From Gammaproteobacteria bacterium (GTDB taxonomy: Bacteria > Pseudomonadota > Gammaproteobacteria > Chromatiales > Chromatiaceae), in the NCBI GenBank assembly GCA_013041975.1, contig JABDQZ010000076.1:1-16455 (forward strand): DNA of 16,455 nt, read 5' to 3'. Shown here in pieces: positions 6,987 to 13,096 of the stretch; position 1 is the stretch's first letter, and every line of letters starts with the position of its first letter. The notes under the pieces were generated by a model. The model ran no database searches. It saw only the letters and a program-made list of their open reading frames with translations, and was not told where the DNA came from. The translations under genes were made by a program, and so were the position numbers.

Positions 6987-7048
6987 TCCCCATTTAACCA
7001 TTTTGATACCAGTAACGAATATATAAAGCTATATAGAGGATAACGAGA

Positions 7049-7357
7049 ATGGCTGCTACAAAGTTAAAAGCAAGATTCAAAAAAGACGTTGTGACCGTAA
7101 AGGCTCTGATGAACCATCCAATGGAAACCGGTCTGCGCAAAATCAAGGAAACAGGCAAACTGGTTCCAGCTCACCACATTACTGAAATTTCCTGTACTGC
7201 AAATGGCAAGGAAGTTCTCAGCGCCAACTGGAGTGGTGGTGTTTCCAAAAACCCATACCTGGCATTCAAATATGCTGGTGCCAAAGGTGACGAGATTGCA
7301 CTGACCTGGAAAGATAACAAAGGTGGAACCGAAACGGTTACTTCCAAGGTTAAGTAA
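7049..7357 (+). CDS. soxZ: SoxZ, partner of SoxY
   Basis: SoxZ forms the structural half of the SoxYZ carrier. The 102-residue protein lacks a signal peptide, as expected for a subunit co-exported with Tat-dependent SoxY. It contains the family signatures LMNHPMETGLRK, TGKLVPAHHI and SANWSGGVSKNPYLAFKY-type sequence, giving a fibronectin/Ig-like fold. The ribosome site AGAGGA precedes the ATG, and a small TATATA/TATATA hairpin (7020-7035) sits just upstream. It is the last gene before the hairpin-rich gap that separates soxB. Confidence 0.95.
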   Translation: MAATKLKARFKKDVVTVKALMNHPMETGLRKIKETGKLVPAHHITEISCTANGKEVLSANWSGGVSKNPYLAFKYAGAKGDEIALTWKDNKGGTETVTSKVK

Positions 7358-7393
7358 TTTTTTACCCTTAGGGAAATTCTATTAATTGCTATT

Positions 7394-7413
7394 ATCCCCG
7401 CTTGCGCGGGGAT
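7394..7413. repeat. Solitary CCCCGC/GCGGGG hairpin (REP-like, resembles a type I-E CRISPR repeat)
   Basis: ATCCCCGC-TTGC-GCGGGGAT is a perfect 8-bp stem with a 4-nt loop. There is no T-run after it, so it is not a canonical terminator. The sequence from 7392 is very close to the E. coli type I-E CRISPR repeat core, but only one copy exists here. A dispersed REP-type element or a 3'-end stabiliser is the simpler reading. Confidence 0.6.
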
Positions 7414-7442
7414 GCTTAGATTGATCGGAATCCCTGGAAAAC

Positions 7443-7469
7443 AAGGCCTGTTTTTCGGGCCTTTTTTTT
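7443..7469 (+). terminator. Rho-independent terminator after soxZ
   Basis: AAGGCCTG (7443-7450), loop TTTTT, and CGGGCCTT (7456-7463) form an 8-bp stem with one G-U pair, followed by a T-run to 7469. It should end, or attenuate, transcription from the soxXA-YZ side before soxB. Confidence 0.85.
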
Positions 7470-7484
7470 ACCCTGAATTTGTTT

Positions 7485-7508
7485 AAAACAGTATTTTTCA
7501 CTGTTTTT
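7485..7508 (+). terminator. Second terminator-like hairpin directly upstream of soxB
   Basis: AAAACAGT (7485-7492) pairs with ACTGTTTT (7500-7507) around a 7-nt loop and is followed by T. It ends only 15-16 nt before the soxB ATG, so it may act as an attenuator or protect the 5' end of a soxB transcript. Confidence 0.5.
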
Positions 7509-7523
7509 AGCCGGATTATTACC

Positions 7524-9434
7524 ATGCGAAAACTAGATAGACGTGACTTCCTTAAAATCATGGGCCTGGGAGCGGGTGCTGCTGCAATACCTGCACTGAT
7601 TCCCGGACAGGCTTTCAGTTATAACAAACCGCCAGAAGGGTTTTATGACCTGCCGATGAAAGGCAATGTCAGGATGCTTCACATCACTGATGTTCACGGC
7701 CAGCTAAAGCCAGTCTATTTTCGCGAACCTAACGTCAACCTTGGTGTTGCCGAGGCTTATGGCAGACCGCCGCATCTGGTTGGCAAGAAACTGCTCAAGG
7801 CAATGGGCTTGAAACCGGATACCGCGGAGTCCTACGCCTACAGCTACCTGAACTTTGAACATGCCGCGGCTCATTACGGTAAGACAGGTGGTTTTGCTCA
7901 TATCAAAACACTGCTCGATAATCTCAGGAACCAGGCAGGTGGTAAGCAGAATACCCTGACCATTGATGGTGGTGACCTGTGGCAGGGATCCGGCACTGCT
8001 TTATGGACACGTGGTGTCGACATGGTTGAGGCATCCAACATTCTCGGCCTGGATGTGATGGTAGGTCACTGGGAGTTTACCTACCGTGAAGATGAAGTAC
8101 TTAACAATGTTGCACTGTTCAAGGGTGACTTCATCGGGCAGAACGTCAAGGTCAAGGAAGATTCACTGTTTGGTGATGAATATCCTGCCCTGGTTGAGCG
8201 TTTTGATGGTCGCGGACTCTATGATGAAGATTCCGGTCATGCCTTCCAGCCCTATGTCATCAAGGAAATCAACGGTGCCCGAATCTGTATCGTTGGCCAG
8301 GCTTTTCCTCGTACTGCAAATGCCAATCCCCAGGAATTTTTCCCTGACTGGTCATTCGGCTTACGTGAAGAGGATATGATCGAACTGGTTGAACAGATTC
8401 GAGAAGAAGAGAAACCTGATGCCATTGTTCTGCTGTCACATAATGGTATGGATGTTGATATCAAGATGGCTGAAAGGGTACCCGGCCTTAATGCTGTATT
8501 TGGTGGGCATACTCACGATGGCATGCCGAAACCCGTCAAGGTGAAAAATGTTGATGGCGGTGAATGCTGGGTCACCAATGCCGGCTCCAACGGTAAATAC
8601 GTGGGTGTGATGGATTTTGATATTCAGGACGGCAAGATCAAGTCGATGGAATATAACATGCTGCCAGTGATGTCCAACTGGCTGGATGCTGACAAGGAAA
8701 TGGAAGCCTATATCAACCAGATGCGCCAGACAAAATACGATGAGAAGATTGTTGAAAGTCGTGCCAGTGACAAGTTTTTTAACAAGAGCAGGGTAGGCAA
8801 GACCTACGAAGAGATTCTCTCCGAAAAACTGGCTATTGCTGACCGTGTGCTTTATCGTCGTGGCAACTTCATGGGGACCTGGGACCAGGTACTGTGTAAC
8901 GCATTGCGCCATGAATTCAAGGCAGATGTTGCCATGTCAGCGGGGGTTCGTTGGGGTACAACGACACTGAAAGGAGACTGGATCACGATGGAAGACGTCA
9001 TGACCCAGTGTGCCATGACTTATGGTGAAACTTATGTTGCTGATATGACTGGCAAGGAACTGATGGGCGTGCTTGAAGGGGTTGCAGATAACCTGTTTGA
9101 CCCTGACCCTTATTTACAGTCTGGTGGCGATATGGTGCGAATCGGAGGTCTGGATTACACCATCGATCCATCCAAACCAATTTACGAGCGTATTACTGAT
9201 GCCAAGCTGGATAATGGTCACGTTATTGAGCCCGACAAAACCTACAAGGTCGCTGGCTGGGCTAGTGTCAACCGTACACCGGAAGGTCGTTTGATGTGGG
9301 ATGTGGTGCGTGATTATATTCTCGCAACACGAAGCAGTGATAACGTTTTGCGTCTACCAAAAATTAACCATCCTAAACTGGTTGGTGTGGCTGATAATCC
9401 GGGCATTGCTGATTATCCTGGCAAGCTGGCATAG
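7524..9434 (+). CDS. soxB: SoxB, dimanganese S-sulfosulfanyl-L-cysteine sulfohydrolase
   Basis: SoxB hydrolyses sulfate from the cysteine S-thiosulfonate on SoxY in the periplasm. The 636-residue protein starts with a Tat signal (DRRDFLKIMGLGAGAAA). It shows the metallophosphatase/5'-nucleotidase metal motifs TDVHGQ (55-60), DGGDLWQG (148-155), the SoxB-specific GHWEFTY (181-187), SHNGMDVD (305-312) and GGHTHDGMP (327-335), plus the SoxB signature LKPVYFREPNVNLG. A 5'-nucleotidase C-terminal domain follows. I choose ATG 7524 because it places the RR motif near the N terminus; an in-frame TTG at 7479 lacks a ribosome site and would put the hairpin at 7485-7508 inside the gene. The ribosome site is weak even at 7524. 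The protein is somewhat longer than typical SoxB (~560-590). Confidence 0.96.
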   Translation: MRKLDRRDFLKIMGLGAGAAAIPALIPGQAFSYNKPPEGFYDLPMKGNVRMLHITDVHGQLKPVYFREPNVNLGVAEAYGRPPHLVGKKLLKAMGLKPDTAESYAYSYLNFEHAAAHYGKTGGFAHIKTLLDNLRNQAGGKQNTLTIDGGDLWQGSGTALWTRGVDMVEASNILGLDVMVGHWEFTYREDEVLNNVALFKGDFIGQNVKVKEDSLFGDEYPALVERFDGRGLYDEDSGHAFQPYVIKEINGARICIVGQAFPRTANANPQEFFPDWSFGLREEDMIELVEQIREEEKPDAIVLLSHNGMDVDIKMAERVPGLNAVFGGHTHDGMPKPVKVKNVDGGECWVTNAGSNGKYVGVMDFDIQDGKIKSMEYNMLPVMSNWLDADKEMEAYINQMRQTKYDEKIVESRASDKFFNKSRVGKTYEEILSEKLAIADRVLYRRGNFMGTWDQVLCNALRHEFKADVAMSAGVRWGTTTLKGDWITMEDVMTQCAMTYGETYVADMTGKELMGVLEGVADNLFDPDPYLQSGGDMVRIGGLDYTIDPSKPIYERITDAKLDNGHVIEPDKTYKVAGWASVNRTPEGRLMWDVVRDYILATRSSDNVLRLPKINHPKLVGVADNPGIADYPGKLA

Positions 9435-9464
9435 CCAGTTTACTCCCCCTTGATCAGGGGGAGT
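9422..9464. terminator. Tandem hairpins between convergent soxB and cvfB
   Basis: A first hairpin (9422-9429 with 9433-9440, loop ATA) spans the soxB stop codon. A second (ACTCCCCCT at 9442-9450 with 9456-9464, loop TGATC) is a 9-bp GC-rich stem. T-runs are short on the plus strand. The convergent arrangement suggests a bidirectional terminator. Confidence 0.65.
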
Positions 9465-9472
9465 TTGCCGGA

Positions 9473-10312
9473 TTATTTTTCAGTCAGCCTGATCTCTTCT
9501 TTACCAACCACAATTTTTCCGGCCTTTAACAGGCGTCCCACGGCACGTTTGAAATTCGCCTTGCTGACTTTGAATTCGGCGTAGATGGTTTCCGGCTTGC
9601 TCTTGTCAGTGATGGTCGAAACACCGTTGTTGTTTTCCAGGTAGTGCAAAATAACTTCAGTCAAATCCTCGCTGGTCTGCTTTTTGCCCTTGTTCAGGGT
9701 GATATCGATTTTGTCATCATCGCGGATGGCTTTCACAAAGCCCTTCAGTTTTTGCCCGTAACGCACCGGACGAAACAGTTCATTCTTATATAAAAGGCCC
9801 AGATACTCATTATCGATAATAACCGAATAGCCAATTTCGGTTTGCCTCCATATCATGATATGGACCGCATCGTCTTTGCGGTATTTTTTATCATTGGTTT
9901 CTTTCAGGTGTCGGTCAATCTTTGTGGTTGCAGTAATGCGTTTGGTACTGCGATCCAGATAGATATAAACAGTGTATGAATTTCCCTTTTTCAGCCGGCT
10001 GATTTGTTCCTGGTAGGGTACCAGCAAGTCTTTTTCCAGTCCCCAGTCCAGAAACGCACCGGTCGGGTTTACATCAACCACCTTCAGGTAGGCAAACTGC
10101 CCAACCTCGGCATAAGGCTGTCTGGTTGTAGCGATAATGCGATCTTCCGAGTCGTAGTACACAAAAACATCCAGCCAGTCGCCGGACTGAAAACCTTTAG
10201 GGGCATATTTTCGCGGTAGCAGGATTTTGTTGTGATCGCCTCCATCCAGATAGGCTCCATGATCTGTTAATTGAATGATTTGCAGGTAATTTTTCTTTCC
10301 GACTTTAATCAT
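9473..10312 (-). CDS. cvfB: CvfB/YitL-type S1 RNA-binding protein
   Basis: This 279-residue cytoplasmic protein contains several S1/OB-fold repeats. The first runs from about residue 5 (LQIIQLTDHGAYLDGG...ILLPRKYAPKGFQSGDWLDVFVYYDSEDRIIATTRQP), the second from ~70 (VGQFAYLKVVDVNPTGAFLDWGLEKDLLVPYQEQ), and the third around 145-215 (VIIDNEYLGLLYKNELFRPVRYGQKLKGFVKAIRDDDKIDITLN). A C-terminal winged-helix-like region follows (KPETIYAEFKVSKANFKRAVGRLLKAGKI). Length and order match the CvfB family, RNA-binding proteins that affect gene expression in staphylococci; the role in proteobacteria is poorly known. It converges on soxB and is divergent from the second globule-like gene. The ribosome site is a weak AAGAAAAG. 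Confidence 0.88.
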   Translation of the reverse strand: MIKVGKKNYLQIIQLTDHGAYLDGGDHNKILLPRKYAPKGFQSGDWLDVFVYYDSEDRIIATTRQPYAEVGQFAYLKVVDVNPTGAFLDWGLEKDLLVPYQEQISRLKKGNSYTVYIYLDRSTKRITATTKIDRHLKETNDKKYRKDDAVHIMIWRQTEIGYSVIIDNEYLGLLYKNELFRPVRYGQKLKGFVKAIRDDDKIDITLNKGKKQTSEDLTEVILHYLENNNGVSTITDKSKPETIYAEFKVSKANFKRAVGRLLKAGKIVVGKEEIRLTEK

Positions 10313-10356
10313 GACTTTTCTTGGTAGGAATTAAATTCATTAAATATAAGTAAAAA

Positions 10357-10421
10357 CTAAATTAGAGGTTGCTAAATTAGAAAATACTTATATACTGGTC
10401 GCCAATGAGTTAAACAACTCA
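10357..10421 (+). promoter_or_regulatory. Promoter and 5' leader hairpin of globule-like gene copy 2
   Basis: TTGCTA (10369-10374), 16 nt and TATACT (10391-10396) form a good sigma70 promoter. TGAGTT-AAAC-AACTCA (10406-10421) is a 6-bp hairpin at the predicted mRNA 5' end. CTAAATTAG is directly repeated with a 15-nt period (10357-10365 and 10372-10380) over the -35 region. The layout matches copy 1 on the other strand at 1178-1231. Confidence 0.7.
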
Positions 10422-10467
10422 ATAAAAGATTTTAACAGTTTTATAAATATTTAATTGGAGATATATC

Positions 10468-10830
10468 ATGAAAAAAATTATTGCTATCGCTGCTATCGTT
10501 GCCACTTCACAGGCTTCTGCTTTTTGGGACAATGACAATAGTTCATACAATTCTGATGGTCGTTTCGACGGTAACGGTTACGGTTACGGTGACGGACGCG
10601 GTACTGGCGACGCTTCCGGTTCAGGCGACATGGACACTGAGTTCACCATGACTTTCAAAGGCCGTGGTAAAGGTAACGCAAAAACCAACCTGGACGGTAA
10701 CTACAACGGTTACTACAATGGTGCTTACAACAGTGCTTTCGACGGTCGTGGTCAGCAGTACAGCCAGCCATATGGTTACGGTTACGCTCCAGTAGCTCCT
10801 CAGGCTCCTGTTGCTCCTGAAGCCAAGTAA
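10468..10830 (+). CDS. Probable sulfur globule protein, copy 2
   Basis: This 120-residue secreted protein is a close paralogue of the minus-strand protein at 779-1132. The signal peptide is the same except Val for Ile at residue 11. The Gly/Asn/Asp/Tyr-rich mature chain differs at only six further sites in the aligned part (such as W75 to L), and the Pro/Ala tail is slightly longer (QAPVAPEAK). At DNA level the copies differ mostly at third codon positions. A TTGGAG ribosome site precedes the ATG. The gene has its own promoter and terminator, as expected for an abundant monocistronic structural protein. Assignment as a globule envelope protein rests on composition, the signal peptide and the position next to a sox cluster lacking soxCD. 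Confidence 0.65.
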   Translation: MKKIIAIAAIVATSQASAFWDNDNSSYNSDGRFDGNGYGYGDGRGTGDASGSGDMDTEFTMTFKGRGKGNAKTNLDGNYNGYYNGAYNSAFDGRGQQYSQPYGYGYAPVAPQAPVAPEAK

Positions 10831-10836
10831 GACCTG

Positions 10837-10869
10837 GTTTCAAACCTGATAACGCTCAGGTTCTGAAAC
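10837..10869 (+). other. Long imperfect hairpin in the 3' UTR of globule-like gene copy 2
   Basis: GTTTCA-AACCTGA (10837-10849), a 6-nt loop, then TCAGGTT-C-TGAAAC (10856-10869) form a 13-bp stem with one bulged C, starting 6 nt after the stop codon and just before the terminator. It has no T-tail, so an mRNA-stabilising role is more likely than termination. Confidence 0.6.
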
Positions 10870-10874
10870 AATAC

Positions 10875-10911
10875 AAAGCCCGACAGATTTATTTCTGTCG
10901 GGCTTTTTTTT
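10875..10911 (+). terminator. Strong rho-independent terminator of globule-like gene copy 2
   Basis: A perfect 13-bp stem (10875-10887 with 10894-10906), a 6-nt loop, and a continuous T-run to 10911. Confidence 0.95.
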
Positions 10912-10933
10912 ATGTAAAGTTTGTTAGGTTGTG

Positions 10934-10972
10934 GTCGTTACAGTCATTACAAAATAACGACAATCTTACAAT
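10934..10972 (+). promoter_or_regulatory. Inverted repeat upstream of the REC-PP2C gene
   Basis: GTCGTTA (10934-10940) and TAACGAC (10955-10961) are perfect inverted repeats with centres 21 bp apart, two helical turns. TACAAT (10967-10972) just downstream is a possible -10 box without a clear -35. Together they suggest a regulated promoter with a very short leader before the ATG at 10987. Confidence 0.4.
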
Positions 10973-10986
10973 TTCAATAGAGCTTC

Positions 10987-12141
10987 ATGTCCGATAATTC
11001 CGATACAACAATTCTGGTCGTCGACGATGTTATGCCTAATCGCAAGTTGCTCAATGCCTTGCTGAACAGGCAGGGCTATCAGGTGGTTGAGGCCGAAAAT
11101 GGTCAGCAGGCTTTCGATATTGTTAAAACGCAGCCGATTGACTTGATCTTCATGGATATCATGATGCCTGTCATGGATGGCTATGAAGCGACCCGGGTGA
11201 TAAAGGAATACCTGGGTGAGCGTTTTATTCCGATAATTATGGTCACGGCGCTGGATGAACATCAGGGTATGGCCAAGTGTATACAGGAAGGCGCCGATGA
11301 TTATCTGACCAAGCCTGTTGATGCTGTATTACTAAATTCAAAGTTATTTGCGATGGAACGCATCCGCAAATTGCATTACCTGCAGATTGAGCAGAATCGT
11401 CAGTTACAGGAGATCCAGGCTCGCATAGATGATGAGCAGAAACTGGCCGAATCCATCCTCAATACGGCGCTCAGTCAACGTAAAGACGATATTCCGAGTG
11501 TGACCTCAACAGTGCATCCTGCCGAATTGTTCAGTGGCGACCTGGTTTTACAGAGTGCCATGGATAATGGTGACTGGATGGTTCTGGTGAATGATTTCAC
11601 CGGTCATGGTTTGCCTGCTGCTGTTGGTACTGTTCCGGTCACCGAAACTTTTTATACGATGTCGCGCAAGCGATTGATGCATGGTTCGATTCTGAAGGAA
11701 CTCAACTACAAGCTGAAAAACTTTCTGCCGGTCAATATGTTTATGTGCTGTGCATTTCTACACTATACCGCGGCCACTAATGAGGTCGAACTCTGGAATG
11801 GTGGTATGCCGCGGATTCTTTTCAAGGATGGTCAAACCGGCAAGGTTTCTAAAACTTATGAGTCCACTGACGTGCCTCTGGGGATTGTCGATAAATCAGA
11901 AGAGCAATTCGTATTTCAAAAATTGACAATGAAGCCGGGTGATGCCCTGGTGGTTTATTCAGATGGACTGACTGAAGCCGAGAACCTGGCTGGAGAGCAG
12001 TTTGGACTGGACAGATTGCTGGCTACCGTGGAGACCAGTCCTTCGGATGAACAGGAAAACAGTATTGTTGCTGCCTGGCAGGCCTTTCAGGGGGAAGGGA
12101 AGCAACTGGATGATGTCACTCTGGTAACAGCCCACTTCTAG
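10987..12141 (+). CDS. Response regulator with PP2C/SpoIIE-type serine phosphatase output
   Basis: This 384-residue cytoplasmic protein starts with a receiver domain (about 8-122). It has acidic residues DD (13-14), phospho-acceptor D57 in LIFMDIMMPVMDGYEAT, Thr in IIMVTALDE, and Lys in DYLTKPV. An alpha-helical linker (about 125-160) leads to a SpoIIE/PP2C domain with metal-binding motifs FSGDLV, LVNDFTGHGLPAA, VVYSDGLTEAEN and LDDVTLV. Such RsbU/HsbR-like proteins dephosphorylate anti-anti-sigma or similar STAS proteins in response to phosphorylation by a histidine kinase. No kinase, STAS or anti-sigma gene is adjacent, so it is an orphan here. The gene is flanked by a terminator on each side and appears monocistronic. 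Confidence 0.92.
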   Translation: MSDNSDTTILVVDDVMPNRKLLNALLNRQGYQVVEAENGQQAFDIVKTQPIDLIFMDIMMPVMDGYEATRVIKEYLGERFIPIIMVTALDEHQGMAKCIQEGADDYLTKPVDAVLLNSKLFAMERIRKLHYLQIEQNRQLQEIQARIDDEQKLAESILNTALSQRKDDIPSVTSTVHPAELFSGDLVLQSAMDNGDWMVLVNDFTGHGLPAAVGTVPVTETFYTMSRKRLMHGSILKELNYKLKNFLPVNMFMCCAFLHYTAATNEVELWNGGMPRILFKDGQTGKVSKTYESTDVPLGIVDKSEEQFVFQKLTMKPGDALVVYSDGLTEAENLAGEQFGLDRLLATVETSPSDEQENSIVAAWQAFQGEGKQLDDVTLVTAHF

Positions 12142-12144
12142 TTT

Positions 12145-12175
12145 GCCCCCTCTCTCCCAGGCGGGAGAGGGAGGC
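12145..12175. terminator. Hairpin between convergent genes
   Basis: CTCTCCC (12152-12158), loop AGGC, GGGAGAG (12163-12169) give a 7-bp GC-rich stem extended imperfectly on both sides. It lies between the ends of the phosphatase gene and the minus-strand OmpA-family gene. Confidence 0.6.
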
Positions 12176-12182
12176 TTATCGC

Positions 12183-12848
12183 TTATCGCGTAATAGGGAC
12201 CAGCCTTAATTCCACTCTTCTGTTCTGGGAGCGGCCACCAGGCGTTGCATTGCTGGCTTTAGGGTAGTGCTCTCCCAGTCCTTCTGTCGCGATTCGTGCA
12301 GACATGATGCCGGTAGAACGTAAATACCTGGCTACTGCATCAGCGCGACGCTCTGAAAGTTGCTGGTTATAACTGGCTGCACCCGTGCTGTCGGTGTGAC
12401 CGGTGATTTCAATCATGGTTTTTTCATATTTTCTGAGTACGATGGACACAGAATCCAGCACATCAAGAAAATCGGCACGTAATTCAGTGCTGTCAGTGGC
12501 AAACGTGATATTGCCGGGCATGTTCAAAACGATTTCATCGCCATAGCGAGTTACGCTCACACCAGTGCCTTCCAGTTGCTTTCGCAGCTTGGTTTCCTGG
12601 ACATCCATGTAATATCCGATACCGCCACCGGCGAGAGCGCCAACACCAGCGCCAATAAGTGCTCGCTCTCGTCTTTCACGTGCGTTATCACCACTGATTA
12701 ATCCGGCAACAATACCAACACCGGCACCAATGGCAGCCCCCTTGGTTGCATTCGAGGTTTTTTCTTCACGCGTGTAAGGGTCCAGGGTTTGGCAGGCATT
12801 AAGGGTCAGAAGCAATGCGATACTTGCTGCAAGTGATTTTATTTTCAT
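12183..12848 (-). CDS. OmpA-family outer-membrane lipoprotein (YiaD-like)
   Basis: This 221-residue protein begins with a lipoprotein signal peptide and lipobox LNAC (Cys19). A glycine-zipper segment follows (about 36-82: KGAAIGAGVGIVAGLISG and ALIGAGVGALAGGGIGYYMD). The OmpA_C peptidoglycan-binding domain (about 105-218) carries ITGHTDSTG, NQQLSERRADAVARYL, GLGEHYPKASN and GRSQNRRVELRL. This order matches YiaD-type proteins, which bridge the outer membrane and peptidoglycan. A GAAGGAAA ribosome site precedes the ATG. It converges with the phosphatase gene and is divergent from the transporter. It shows no specific tie to sulfur metabolism. Confidence 0.93.
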   Translation of the reverse strand: MKIKSLAASIALLLTLNACQTLDPYTREEKTSNATKGAAIGAGVGIVAGLISGDNARERRERALIGAGVGALAGGGIGYYMDVQETKLRKQLEGTGVSVTRYGDEIVLNMPGNITFATDSTELRADFLDVLDSVSIVLRKYEKTMIEITGHTDSTGAASYNQQLSERRADAVARYLRSTGIMSARIATEGLGEHYPKASNATPGGRSQNRRVELRLVPITR

Positions 12849-13096
12849 TGATTGATTTCCTTCTATAGTGATGTCAGGTCATTCGTCTAATTATATGAGT
12901 AATTAATCGTTTTGGTTAGATTGATTTGATGTGCTGTAGAGTATTTGGTAAAAAACACAACAGAGCTTTTAGAAATTTCTTATATAAGGTAATATTGAGA
13001 GGTTTTGAGCTGGTTTCATATCCACATCTTTTTCGTGGTTGTCCCGTCGCGCATCAGAAGCCGGTAATACGCAATTACAAGTTAAGGAGACTTTTC
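12849..13096. other. Divergent intergenic region
   Basis: This AT-rich region between the OmpA-family gene and the transporter must hold both promoters, but I see no convincing -35/-10 pair or strong dyad. The transporter reading frame continues upstream to 12926; I treat that part as non-coding because it lacks a ribosome site, whereas AAGGAGA precedes the ATG at 13097. Confidence 0.5.

Noticed and set aside
6540..7001. 153-residue minus-strand frame opposite soxY
   Set aside because: soxY is certain on the plus strand; the antisense product shows shadow-like composition and no ribosome site.
7020..7035. TATATA-AAGC-TATATA hairpin before soxZ as a regulatory element
   Set aside because: It is short and purely AT, likely weak or fortuitous; it is noted only in the soxZ entry.
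7392..7413. CRISPR array
   Set aside because: Only a single repeat-like hairpin is present, with no second copy, no spacers and no cas genes in the window.
7479..7523. Upstream TTG start for soxB
   Set aside because: No ribosome site precedes it, and the Tat motif would be pushed 15 residues inward; the hairpin at 7485-7507 would then be coding.
12926..13096. N-terminal 57-residue extension of the SLC13 transporter
   Set aside because: The extension is Arg/Cys-rich, lacks a ribosome site, and a good AAGGAGA sits before the ATG at 13097.
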